Below, piece by piece: positions 7,692 to 15,583 of a stretch of DNA of 64,000 nucleotides. Numbering within the stretch: position 1 is the first letter of the stretch; each line of letters begins with the position of its first letter. The stretch lies in NCBI RefSeq assembly GCF_050467285.1, contig NZ_JBCMUN010000012.1, positions 248,001-312,000 on the forward strand, read 5' to 3'. Source of the DNA: Paenibacillus_E oryzisoli_A (lineage in GTDB: Bacteria > Bacillota > Bacilli > Paenibacillales > NBRC-103111). The position numbers were made by a program, and so were the translations under genes. Under the pieces are notes generated by a model. The model made no database searches and was not told the DNA's origin. It worked only from the letters and a program-made list of their open reading frames with translations.

Positions 7692-8699
7692 ATGAAGCGG
7701 AGCGCTGCGCTACCCGTGATCATCCTTGCGGCAGCCCCGATTGCGGTGCTGCTGACGATGATCCTGTCGATCAGCTACGGGACGAAAAATATCTCGTTCA
7801 GCCAAATTACAGATGCTTTCATGCACTGGGATTCGGGGAATGTGGATCATCAGATTATTATGCACGCAAGACTGCCCAGGGTGATCGGGGCGCTGCTCGT
7901 CGGCGCCTTCCTGGCGGTATCGGGCGCTCTTATGCAGGGGATGACCAGAAACTATCTGGCATCCCCTTCCATTATGGGCATCTCGGATGGCTCGGCTTTT
8001 GCCGTGACCGTCATTATGGTTGTCGCGCCTTATTCATCCATGATGGCGATGATTGGAGCTTCTTTTGTCGGCTCTGCGCTGGCCATCGTCATTGTATTCG
8101 GTCTTGCCTCACTGCTGCCAGGCGGCATGTCGCCGGTAAGGCTGGCGATTCTCGGCACGCTCATCGGCACGTTTCTCAGCAGTGTGTCGTCGGCGATAGC
8201 CATGTATTTTCAAGTGTCGCAAAATGTTTCCTTCTGGTACAATTCCCGCCTGCATCAATTGGACCCTAAGCTGATCTGGCTGGCGGTTCCTTTTGCCGTT
8301 GTGGGGCTTGCACTGGCGATCTGGCTGTCCAAATCGGTCACGATTTTCTCCTTGGGGGATGAAGTGGCCGTATCGCTGGGGCAGAAAACGACACAGGTCA
8401 AACTATTAACGACGTTAAGCGTCGTCCTGCTAACCGGCATTTCGGTGGCGATCGCAGGCAAAATCGGGTTCGTCGGGCTGATCGTGCCGCATATTACACG
8501 CTTCCTAGTTGGGATTGACTACAAGTGGATCATTCCTTGTGCGGCGGTGCTCGGCGCGGTGTTTCTTGGGCTGTGCGATGTGGCCAGCCGGTATCTGGGC
8601 AATCCGTTCGAGATGCCGATCGGCGTCGTGACGGGCATTCTCGGCGTGCCGTTCTTCCTCTATCTCATTCGTACGAGAGGGGGCGAGTCCAATCGGTAA
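7692..8699 (+). CDS. feuB: FeuB-like iron-siderophore permease (FecCD family)
   Basis: Integral membrane permease of 335 residues with about nine or ten membrane segments and the FecCD/BtuC hallmarks: LPRVIGALLVGAFLAVSGALMQGMTRNYLASP near residue 55 and GFVGLIVPHITRFLVG near 260, the coupling region that contacts the ATPase. It starts 10 bases after the feuA stop with only a weak ribosome binding site, suggesting translational coupling. It should pair with FeuC; no ATPase gene is linked. Confidence 0.93.
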   Translation: MKRSAALPVIILAAAPIAVLLTMILSISYGTKNISFSQITDAFMHWDSGNVDHQIIMHARLPRVIGALLVGAFLAVSGALMQGMTRNYLASPSIMGISDGSAFAVTVIMVVAPYSSMMAMIGASFVGSALAIVIVFGLASLLPGGMSPVRLAILGTLIGTFLSSVSSAIAMYFQVSQNVSFWYNSRLHQLDPKLIWLAVPFAVVGLALAIWLSKSVTIFSLGDEVAVSLGQKTTQVKLLTTLSVVLLTGISVAIAGKIGFVGLIVPHITRFLVGIDYKWIIPCAAVLGAVFLGLCDVASRYLGNPFEMPIGVVTGILGVPFFLYLIRTRGGESNR

Positions 8700-9717
8700 G
8701 GGCGGTAAATTTACGCTGGCGGTCACCGTTAGCGTGGTGCTGATGCTGACGACGGCTTACATCTCGCTGACGAACGGCGCTTTCGATATTGCACTGCGGG
8801 ATGTGGTGAAGACGCTGCTGCGCATTAATCCTCAGCATGATTATGATCTGGTCATTTTTGAATTTCGCCTGCCGCGCATCGTGATCGCCGTGCTGGTCGG
8901 CATGGGATTAGGCATGGCGGGCACCGTCGTGCAGAGCCTGACCCGCAACCCTCTGGCGGACCCCGGCATTCTCGGTATTAACGCGGGGGCTGGCGTGGCG
9001 ATGGTCATTTTCCTATTCTTTTTTCAGGGCAAAATGAAAGGAACCTCCCTGGCGGCGATTCTCGCGGGTCCGGCTGTCGGCCTCGTGGGCGGCTTGGGGG
9101 CCGCGCTGCTCATCTACTTCTTCTCCCGCAAAAACGGGCGGCTGGAGGCGCAGAGGCTCCTGCTCACCGGTATCGCCATGGCCTCGGGCCTGTCGGCCGT
9201 CTCCGTATTCCTTACGCTGAAAATGAATGCCAAGGACTTCGAGACGGTCGCCGTCTGGGTGTCCGGCAGTATCTATAACGCGAACTGGACGTATATCGCG
9301 TCGATGCTGCCGTGGCTGCTGCTCCTGACGCCGGTGCTGTTCTTGCGAACCCGCATTCTGGATGTGTTCCAGCTCAGCGAGTCGAGCGTCCGCGGCCTGG
9401 GCGCGAACGTCGACAGAGAGCGGGCGATCCTGCTGCTCAGCGCGATCGGTATCGTCAGCGCCTGCGTCTCGGTGTCCGGCGGCATTGGCTTCATCGGCCT
9501 CATGGCGCCGCACATTGCCCGCCGGCTCGTCGGGCACGGGCACCGGCAGCTGCTGCCGATGAGCGGGCTGATCGGCGCGCTGCTCGTCATGATTTCGGAT
9601 TTTACCGCGAAAACCGTGTTCGCCCCGATGGAAATGCCCGTCGGCGTCGTTATCGCGATCATCGGCGTGCCGTATTTTGTGCTGTTGCTGTATCGGAATA
9701 AGCAGCGGCAGGCGTAG
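8692..9717 (+). CDS. feuC: FeuC-like iron-siderophore permease (FecCD family)
   Basis: Second permease half. LPRIVIAVLVGMGLGMAGTVVQSLTRNPLADP and GGIGFIGLMAPHIARRLVG are the paired FecCD signatures. The first standard start codon is GTG 8734, but it lacks a ribosome binding site and would cut into the first membrane helix. The frame stays open upstream, and GAGAGGGGG (8675-8683) lies exactly 8 nt before an ATC at 8692. Starting there gives 341 residues, normal for the family, an intact first helix (KFTLAVTVSVVLMLTTAY) and an 8-base overlap with feuB. I place the start there with caution. A terminator follows the gene. Confidence 0.9.
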   Translation: MGKGGKFTLAVTVSVVLMLTTAYISLTNGAFDIALRDVVKTLLRINPQHDYDLVIFEFRLPRIVIAVLVGMGLGMAGTVVQSLTRNPLADPGILGINAGAGVAMVIFLFFFQGKMKGTSLAAILAGPAVGLVGGLGAALLIYFFSRKNGRLEAQRLLLTGIAMASGLSAVSVFLTLKMNAKDFETVAVWVSGSIYNANWTYIASMLPWLLLLTPVLFLRTRILDVFQLSESSVRGLGANVDRERAILLLSAIGIVSACVSVSGGIGFIGLMAPHIARRLVGHGHRQLLPMSGLIGALLVMISDFTAKTVFAPMEMPVGVVIAIIGVPYFVLLLYRNKQRQA

Positions 9718-9724
9718 AGTGGGA

Positions 9725-9751
9725 AGCCAGCTCCGTAGGGGCTGGTTTTTT
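9725..9751 (+). terminator. Terminator of feuABC
   Basis: The arms GCCAGCTCC and GGGGCTGGT form a stem (9726-9746) with a 3-4 base loop, followed by TTTTTT. Confidence 0.88.
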
Positions 9752-9807
9752 CTAATCTACTTAGAACGAAAGGTCGTATCCCCCGATGAGCAAATTCTCT
9801 ATCTCTA

Positions 9808-9992
9808 AGAGGGTCTGGCCCTAGCTACAAGGTGGAAAAGAGTAATTTTGCGGAGTTAAGTGGGGACAAACCCTTCTAAAGCTCGCCGAATGGTGCGAAA
9901 TGAGCAAATTCCGCATTCCTAAGAGGGGCTGGCCCCTGCTAAGACGGTAAAAAAGCGAGATTTTGCCGGGTTAAGAGGGTACAGCCCCTGCT
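9808..9992. repeat. Four-dyad intergenic array, word family A (copy 2)
   Basis: Words such as AGAGGGGCTGGCCCCTGCT (19 bp) are centred at 9817, 9868, 9931 and 9983, spaced 51, 63 and 52 bp. Both word type and spacing match the array at 3651. The sequence ATGAGCAAATTC precedes words 1 and 3 at 114-bp distance, showing duplication of a word pair. From 9993 to about 10240 I see nothing else. Confidence 0.85.
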
Positions 9993-10268
9993 AAGCTTAG
10001 CAGTACAGACCCGAGCTAGCTTTTCGCTGATAAAGGGGACGCCGCGATGTGACTTTCGCATGCAATCCGGCGCAAACTCGATAACCGGACTAGGTCAAGA
10101 GGAAGTTCTTTTTCCGACAAGAGTCGACTTCGCCAGTGTTCCTCTAGATTCAGAGACCTAGATCAGCCAGTTCGCAACGCCTAGCATGCGATGCGATTCC
10201 AAAAAAATCTGTATTTCGTCCATCGGATAATGTGGAAATCGTTCATGGAAGGAGTTAAAGTATTCTCC

Positions 10269-10295
10269 TATAATCAACAATGAGAATCATTATCA
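10269..10295 (+). promoter_or_regulatory. besA-dhb operon -10 and Fur box 3
   Basis: TATAAT (10269-10274) is followed by TGAGAATCATTATCA (10281-10295), a 7-1-7 Fur site with one mismatch. As at btr and feuA, the Fur box lies just downstream of the -10. No other promoter is evident before besA, so this is the likely control point for siderophore synthesis. Confidence 0.88.
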
Positions 10296-10431
10296 TTTAA
10301 TTAAGATAGTTACTGGGCAACTATTTGTCCGGAGCAACTATCTCATCAAGCGGATTCGTCAGCAGCCTAGTCGGCAGCAAGACGAACCAGACAGACGACT
10401 TACTGTCACCATGAAAGGAGCAACCACCACC

Positions 10432-11283
10432 ATGACATACCCCATTTCCGCACAGACCGCCTCGGAGGGGGCGGTTAGGGAAGCTTTTTACATGCCAAAT
10501 ACGGAGCAGTTTCTGCTCCACACACCGGTGCGCGAGCGTCCTTACCACATTTATGTTGCGAGACCAATGCAGGAGGCGCCGTCGGAAGGTTTTCCAGTCA
10601 TCTATTTGCTGGACGGCAACGCAACATTTGCAACAACGGTAGAGACGATGCGGGTCCAGTCTCGCGTCCCGGACAAAACGGGCGTTCACCCCGCCGTGAT
10701 CGTCGGCATCGGGTATCCGACGAACCAGCCGTTCGATTCGACCCGATTCTACGATTTTACGATGCCGACGCCGCAGGAGGTGCTGGACGCACTGCCGGTG
10801 CGGAACAAGGAGCAGCCTCGTCCCGAGGTCGGCGGCGCGGATGCGCTGCGGACATTTATTGAAGAAACGCTCAAACCGCGCATCGAGCGGGATTATCCGA
10901 TTAACCGGAATCGGCAGGCGATTTTCGGCCATTCGCTCGGTGGATTGTTCGTGTTGCAGACACTTTTTACGAGACCGGAAAGCTTTCAGACTTACATCGC
11001 TGGCAGTCCCTCCGTACATTGGAACAAGGCGCTGCTGCGGGAGCAGGAGGAGAGGTTCCTCGCTCAACTGCCAAATGTCGAGCAGCCGCTCTCGCTGTTC
11101 GTAACCTTTGCCGAGCTGGAGCGGAATCACCCGAGCAATATGAGCGAAAATACGATCGAGCTGTATGACCGGCTATCGCAGCATCAATCGGAAAAGCTGC
11201 GTATGAAGCTTCACGAATTTGAAGGCGAGGGCCACATTACGGTGCTGCCAGCGTTAATCAGCCGCATGCTTCGATTTGTATGA
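10432..11283 (+). CDS. besA: BesA-like bacillibactin trilactone esterase
   Basis: Alpha/beta hydrolase of the IroE/Fes D-like esterase family that hydrolyses the triserine/trithreonine lactone of imported ferric siderophore and frees iron in the cytoplasm. FGHSLGGLFVL (about residue 164) carries the nucleophilic Ser, VIYLLDGN is the oxyanion strand, and EGEGHITVLPALISR carries the catalytic His near the C-terminus. No signal peptide. An upstream in-frame ATG at 10411 abuts the Shine-Dalgarno AAAGGAG (10414-10420), so the ATG at 10432 is the start. It is first in the operon, and its stop overlaps a possible dhbA start. Confidence 0.92.
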   Translation: MTYPISAQTASEGAVREAFYMPNTEQFLLHTPVRERPYHIYVARPMQEAPSEGFPVIYLLDGNATFATTVETMRVQSRVPDKTGVHPAVIVGIGYPTNQPFDSTRFYDFTMPTPQEVLDALPVRNKEQPRPEVGGADALRTFIEETLKPRIERDYPINRNRQAIFGHSLGGLFVLQTLFTRPESFQTYIAGSPSVHWNKALLREQEERFLAQLPNVEQPLSLFVTFAELERNHPSNMSENTIELYDRLSQHQSEKLRMKLHEFEGEGHITVLPALISRMLRFV

Positions 11284-11300
11284 GGGGACGTGACGAGCGA

Positions 11301-12083
11301 ATGACAAATGAATTTGCAGGCCGAGTCGCTCTTGTTACCGGGGCGGCGCAGGGCATCGGCGAAGCCGTCGTCCGCGCGCTCAGCGCGCAAGGAGCGACCG
11401 TCGCCGCTGTCGACAAGCAAGCGGAGCCGCTGGAGCGGTTATGCGGCGCGATGGCCGGGCAGGGGGCGCGTGTGAAGGCGTACCCCTTGGATCTCAAAGA
11501 CCATACGGCTGTGCCGCAGGTCGTGGAGCGGGTCGAGGCGGAACTCGGCCCCATCGACATTCTCGTCCATGCGGCCGGCGTGCTGCGCACGGGAGAGCTG
11601 ATCTCGTACACCGACGAGGACTGGAATGAACTGCTCGCCGTGAACGTGAGCGGCGTGTTCCATCTCTCGCGTGCGGTCAGCACGCGGATGATTCCGCGCC
11701 GGCGAGGCGCGATCATCACGGTGTCGTCGAACGCTGCCGCCGTGCCCCGCATGGGCATGGGCGCCTACGCGACGACGAAGGCGGCGGTGACGATGTTGAC
11801 GAAGTGCCTGGCGCTGGAGCTCGCCGAGCACGGCATTCGCTGCAACATCGTCTCGCCGGGCTCGACCGACACGCCCATGCTGCGAGGCATGTGGCAGGAT
11901 GAGCAGGGCAAGCAGGCGACGCTGGACGGCTCGCTGTCAGCATTCCGCACCGGTATCCCGCTGAGAAAGCTTGCAGCGCCGGTGGATATTGCCAACGCCG
12001 TGTTGTTTCTGGCGTCCGATCGCGCCGGCCACGTGACGATGCACGATATGCGCGTCGATGGCGGGGCGACACTCGGCGTTTAA
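11301..12083 (+). CDS. dhbA: 2,3-dihydro-2,3-dihydroxybenzoate dehydrogenase
   Basis: Short-chain dehydrogenase that oxidises 2,3-dihydro-DHB to 2,3-dihydroxybenzoate with NAD. Near the N-terminus VTGAAQGIGEAV is the TGxxxGxG cofactor motif; MGMGAYATTKAA holds the YxxxK catalytic pair; the end HVTMHDMRVDGGATLGV is almost that of B. subtilis DhbA. An earlier ATG (11280) overlaps the besA stop as ATGA. The ATG at 11301 fits the family N-terminus better, with GAGGGG 13 nt upstream, so the start is uncertain by seven codons. Confidence 0.94.
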   Translation: MTNEFAGRVALVTGAAQGIGEAVVRALSAQGATVAAVDKQAEPLERLCGAMAGQGARVKAYPLDLKDHTAVPQVVERVEAELGPIDILVHAAGVLRTGELISYTDEDWNELLAVNVSGVFHLSRAVSTRMIPRRRGAIITVSSNAAAVPRMGMGAYATTKAAVTMLTKCLALELAEHGIRCNIVSPGSTDTPMLRGMWQDEQGKQATLDGSLSAFRTGIPLRKLAAPVDIANAVLFLASDRAGHVTMHDMRVDGGATLGV

Positions 12084-12172
12084 CCAAGTAAACCGATAAT
12101 AATACCTGGAAGTCAGGCAGCTAGAAGCTTTCATACATCCGCCATTCCGGGACTATAAGGAGGATGAAAACC

Positions 12173-13417
12173 ATGAACGCACAAGGACAAGTTACGGAGG
12201 CGACAGCCGCCGAATTATTGAAGGATTATGAGTCGGGCCAATCCTTTTTCTTTGCGACCCCAGGGGCGACTTGGCTGGCGCAAGGAACGCTTGCTGTTCT
12301 TCCGAGCGCTGCGGGGCAGAATGAGCTTCAGACGCTGCCTGAGCGTGCTGCGAGGCTGTTAGCACAGTTGAAACAGACTGGTCAGCGGCTTCCGATGCTG
12401 GTCGGGGCCATCCCTTTTGACCCGAAGCAGTCCGCCCACCTCGTGGTGCCGTTAACCGTTCGCAAGCTGGAGAAGCTGAACCTTGATCCGCGTGAACCGT
12501 TGCGCCGTCCGATCGGCAGCAGATACACGATTGAGCAGATTCCTGCGCCAGAGGCGTATGTGGCAGGAGCCAACAAAGCGATCGTCCGCATGCGCGCCGG
12601 AGAGCTCGACAAAATCGTGCTGGCCCGCACACTCAAGCTCAATTCGCAAGAGCCGATCAAGCTGCAGGAGCTGCTGCATAATCTTGCGCAGCACAACACG
12701 CTCGGCTACACATTTGCCGTCGATCTGCCGAAGCGGGCGGAGAACGTGGGACGAGGGCTGAACGGTGAAAAAACGGTCGACCGCACCCGCACCTTGATCG
12801 GCGCGAGTCCGGAGCTGCTCGTTGCCAGAACGGGAACGCAGCTGTACGTGAATCCGCTCGCCGGCTCTACACCGCGCAGCAGCGATCCTGTCGAAGATGC
12901 ACGGCGTGCCGAGGCGCTGCTGGTTTCGCCGAAGGATTTGCGCGAGCACGCGTTGGTGATCGAGGCGGTTGCTGAGGCGCTGCGTCCTTTTTGCAAGGAG
13001 CTTGACGTACCGGAGAAGCCGTCGCTGGTCAGCACGGCAGCGATGTGGCATTTATCTACGGAGATTAGGGGGGAGCTTGCTGATCCAGAAATGACATCGC
13101 TGGCGCTTGCCGTGGCCCTGCACCCGACACCTGCGGTGTGCGGTTCGCCGACGGAGCTAGCGAGAGAAGCGATTGGAGAGATTGAGCCTTTTGACCGGGG
13201 GTTCTATACAGGGCTTGTCGGCTGGTGCGATGCGAACGGAGACGGCGAATGGGTCATTACGATCCGCTGCGCCGTGGCGGAAAGCCATTCCTTGCTGCTG
13301 TATTCCGGAGCGGGCGTCGTAGCCGAATCCAGCGCGGAATCTGAACTGAAAGAAACGTCGGCTAAATTCCGCACGATGCTGCGCGCGATGGGGGTACAGG
13401 ATGACGAAGCACTCTAA
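12173..13417 (+). CDS. dhbC: Isochorismate synthase
   Basis: Converts chorismate to isochorismate, the entry step to DHB. It belongs to the chorismate-binding family: the C-terminal half has KIVLARTL, ASPELLV, PLAGSTPR, HPTPAVCGSP and FYTGLVGW, which line the Mg-chorismate site. About 414 residues, near the normal length. AAGGAGG (12157-12163) touches an ATG at 12164 but is 9 nt from the ATG at 12173, so the latter is used. The last 17 bases overlap dhbE, implying coupled translation. Confidence 0.94.
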   Translation: MNAQGQVTEATAAELLKDYESGQSFFFATPGATWLAQGTLAVLPSAAGQNELQTLPERAARLLAQLKQTGQRLPMLVGAIPFDPKQSAHLVVPLTVRKLEKLNLDPREPLRRPIGSRYTIEQIPAPEAYVAGANKAIVRMRAGELDKIVLARTLKLNSQEPIKLQELLHNLAQHNTLGYTFAVDLPKRAENVGRGLNGEKTVDRTRTLIGASPELLVARTGTQLYVNPLAGSTPRSSDPVEDARRAEALLVSPKDLREHALVIEAVAEALRPFCKELDVPEKPSLVSTAAMWHLSTEIRGELADPEMTSLALAVALHPTPAVCGSPTELAREAIGEIEPFDRGFYTGLVGWCDANGDGEWVITIRCAVAESHSLLLYSGAGVVAESSAESELKETSAKFRTMLRAMGVQDDEAL

Positions 13418-15131
13418 TGAGCAAGCCTATGCACAATTGAAAAAAGATTGCCCAACCTGGCCTGCTGACAAGGCAGCGGAATACCGCTCGGCCGGCCTTT
13501 GGGAAGGATTGACGCTCAGCGATATGCTGGCGGATCGGGCGGTGCGCTACGGCGATAAGACGGCCGTCGTGAGCGGAGAGACGAGACTCAGCTACGCAGC
13601 GCTGTATGAACAGGCGGGGAAGCTGGCTGCGGGATTGCTGCAGCTCGGCGTAAAGCCAACCGACCGCGTCGTGGTGCAGATGACGAATCGGTACGAGTTT
13701 TTTACGGTGATTTTTGCGCTGTTCCGTATCGGGGCGCTGCCCGTGTTCGCGCTTCCTCTGCACCGCCTGAGCGAAATTCGCTATTTGTGCGAGTTCAGTG
13801 AAGCTAAGGCGTACGTCATTCCGGATACGGATGCCGGCTTTGACTATCGCGGGTTGGCGGCGCAGGTGCAGGAACAGGTGCCGACGCTGAAGCATGTGCT
13901 TGTCGCCGGGGAACCGGGGGCGTTCCTGTCGTTGGAGCAGTTGGCGGAGGCCAGTGCGGGAGTGGAAGCGAGAACCGAAGCAAGAGCGGAAGCAGGAGAT
14001 GGAGCAGGAGTAGTGGCAGAAGCAGAAGCTCGAACGCAGCTGCAGTGGCCGCTAGTTGAATCCAGCGACGTCGCGTTCCTTCAACTGTCCGGCGGCAGCA
14101 CGGGTCTGCCTAAGCTCATCCCGCGCACGCACGATGATTATATGTACAGCTTCCGGCGCAGCAATGAAATCTGCGGCATCACCGAGCGAAGCGTCTACAT
14201 GGCGGCCCTGCCGGTCGCGCATAATTTCCCGCTGAGCTCGCCGGGCGTACTGGGTGCGCTGTACGCTGGCGCAACCGTCGTGCTCGCCGCAAGGCCGAGC
14301 CCGGACGATGCCTTCCCGCTCATCACGAAGGAGCGGGTGACGATCACAGCGCTGGTGCCACCGCTGGCGCTGGTGTGGATGGAGGCGGCGGCGCAGCGCC
14401 AGCCGGATCTGTCGAGCCTGCAGGTGCTGCAGGTGGGCGGGGCCAAGTTCAGCGCCGAGGCCGCAGGGCGCGTCCGGCACGTGCTCGGCTGCCAGCTGCA
14501 GCAGGTATACGGCATGGCGGAAGGGCTCGTGAATTACACGAGGCTGGACGATGCCGAGGAGATCGTGGTGAACACCCAGGGCCGACCGATGTCGGACTGG
14601 GATGAAGTGCGCGTCGTCGACGAGGACGATGCCGAAGTGGCACCGGGCGAGGTAGGCGAGCTTTTGACACGGGGGCCGTATACGATTCGTGGCTATTATA
14701 AGGCGGAGGCGCATAACGCCAAAGCGTTTACGGCGGACGGCTTTTACCGCACGGGCGATCTCGTGAAAGTGAATGAGCAGGGCTATGTCACCGTTGACGG
14801 GCGCGTGAAGGATCAGATCAACCGAGGCGGGGACAAAATCGCCGCCGAAGAGGTGGAGAATCACCTGCTCGCGCATCCGGCTGTTTTTGATGCGGCGCTT
14901 GTGGCGATGCCGGATGCGTTCTTGGGCGAACGCTCCTGCGCGTTCATTATTTTACGCGAGGGTGTGACGGCCACTGGCCCTGAGCTGAAAACGTTCCTGC
15001 GCGGACGCGGCCTATCCGCCTACAAAATCCCGGACCGCATCGAGTTTACGGACGCTTTTCTGCAGACGAATGTCGGTAAAGTCAGCAAAAAAGCGCTGCG
15101 CGAGCGCCTGCTTACGCCTGCGAGTAGCTAA
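13401..15131 (+). CDS. dhbE: 2,3-dihydroxybenzoate-AMP ligase
   Basis: Stand-alone adenylation enzyme that activates DHB as the acyl-AMP and loads it on the aryl carrier domain of DhbB. LSGGSTGLPKLIPRTH (about residue 229) is the ATP loop, VYGMAEGLVNYTR and YRTGDLVKVNEQGY are core A5 and A7, and FLQTNVGKVSKKALRE ends with the A10 lysine. Residues 182-212 are an Ala/Glu/Arg-rich low-complexity segment from imperfect GC-rich repeats, not expected in the family and probably a surface loop expansion. It overlaps dhbC by 17 bases. A 450-base gap with a repeat array separates it from dhbB. Confidence 0.94.
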   Translation: MTKHSNEQAYAQLKKDCPTWPADKAAEYRSAGLWEGLTLSDMLADRAVRYGDKTAVVSGETRLSYAALYEQAGKLAAGLLQLGVKPTDRVVVQMTNRYEFFTVIFALFRIGALPVFALPLHRLSEIRYLCEFSEAKAYVIPDTDAGFDYRGLAAQVQEQVPTLKHVLVAGEPGAFLSLEQLAEASAGVEARTEARAEAGDGAGVVAEAEARTQLQWPLVESSDVAFLQLSGGSTGLPKLIPRTHDDYMYSFRRSNEICGITERSVYMAALPVAHNFPLSSPGVLGALYAGATVVLAARPSPDDAFPLITKERVTITALVPPLALVWMEAAAQRQPDLSSLQVLQVGGAKFSAEAAGRVRHVLGCQLQQVYGMAEGLVNYTRLDDAEEIVVNTQGRPMSDWDEVRVVDEDDAEVAPGEVGELLTRGPYTIRGYYKAEAHNAKAFTADGFYRTGDLVKVNEQGYVTVDGRVKDQINRGGDKIAAEEVENHLLAHPAVFDAALVAMPDAFLGERSCAFIILREGVTATGPELKTFLRGRGLSAYKIPDRIEFTDAFLQTNVGKVSKKALRERLLTPASS

Positions 15132-15280
15132 GCGTGACGGGGCGGTTGGACCTGGTATTAGGATCTGGCTGATCAGACAAGTACCAAGTGCTTAACCAAG
15201 TGGCGCGGGATGATTAGGCTGTCTCAGGTGCCCGCCAAATTGATATGAACCTCCCAGAGTCGCTGCAACAAATCTACGCT

Positions 15281-15461
15281 AACGGTCGCCACAGCGCCTA
15301 TTTGGCTCAAAACACGCGTACCCCAGCTTTAGCGGTTGCCACAGCGCTTATTTGCCGAAATGCCGGCGAAATTGGGCCGATTTCAGGGAAATAGCCGCTG
15401 TCGCAACCGTTACGCTCTTGAATATCGGCGATTCGATGAAATAAGCTTGCTGGCAACCGTT
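15281..15461. repeat. Four-dyad intergenic array, word family B, inside the dhb operon
   Basis: AACGGTCGCCACAGCG (centre about 15288) and AGCGGTTGCCACAGCG (15338) are followed by two inverted copies, CGCTGTCGCAACCGTT (about 15403) and a related word ending GGCAACCGTT (about 15453). Spacing is 50, 65 and 50 bp. The whole block is thus a large imperfect inverted repeat that could fold in RNA. It fills most of the 452-base dhbE-dhbB gap; I saw no terminator or promoter there. Confidence 0.82.
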
Positions 15462-15583
15462 ACGCGGACTAGCGCTGCATGTGATACAGCTTGACCGAAA
15501 AGGTTACGTTCCAACCGAAATACTTGACCGCAATACTCGACCAAAGCATCCCAATAGATGAAAGAAAAGAGGTATTTTCATAT

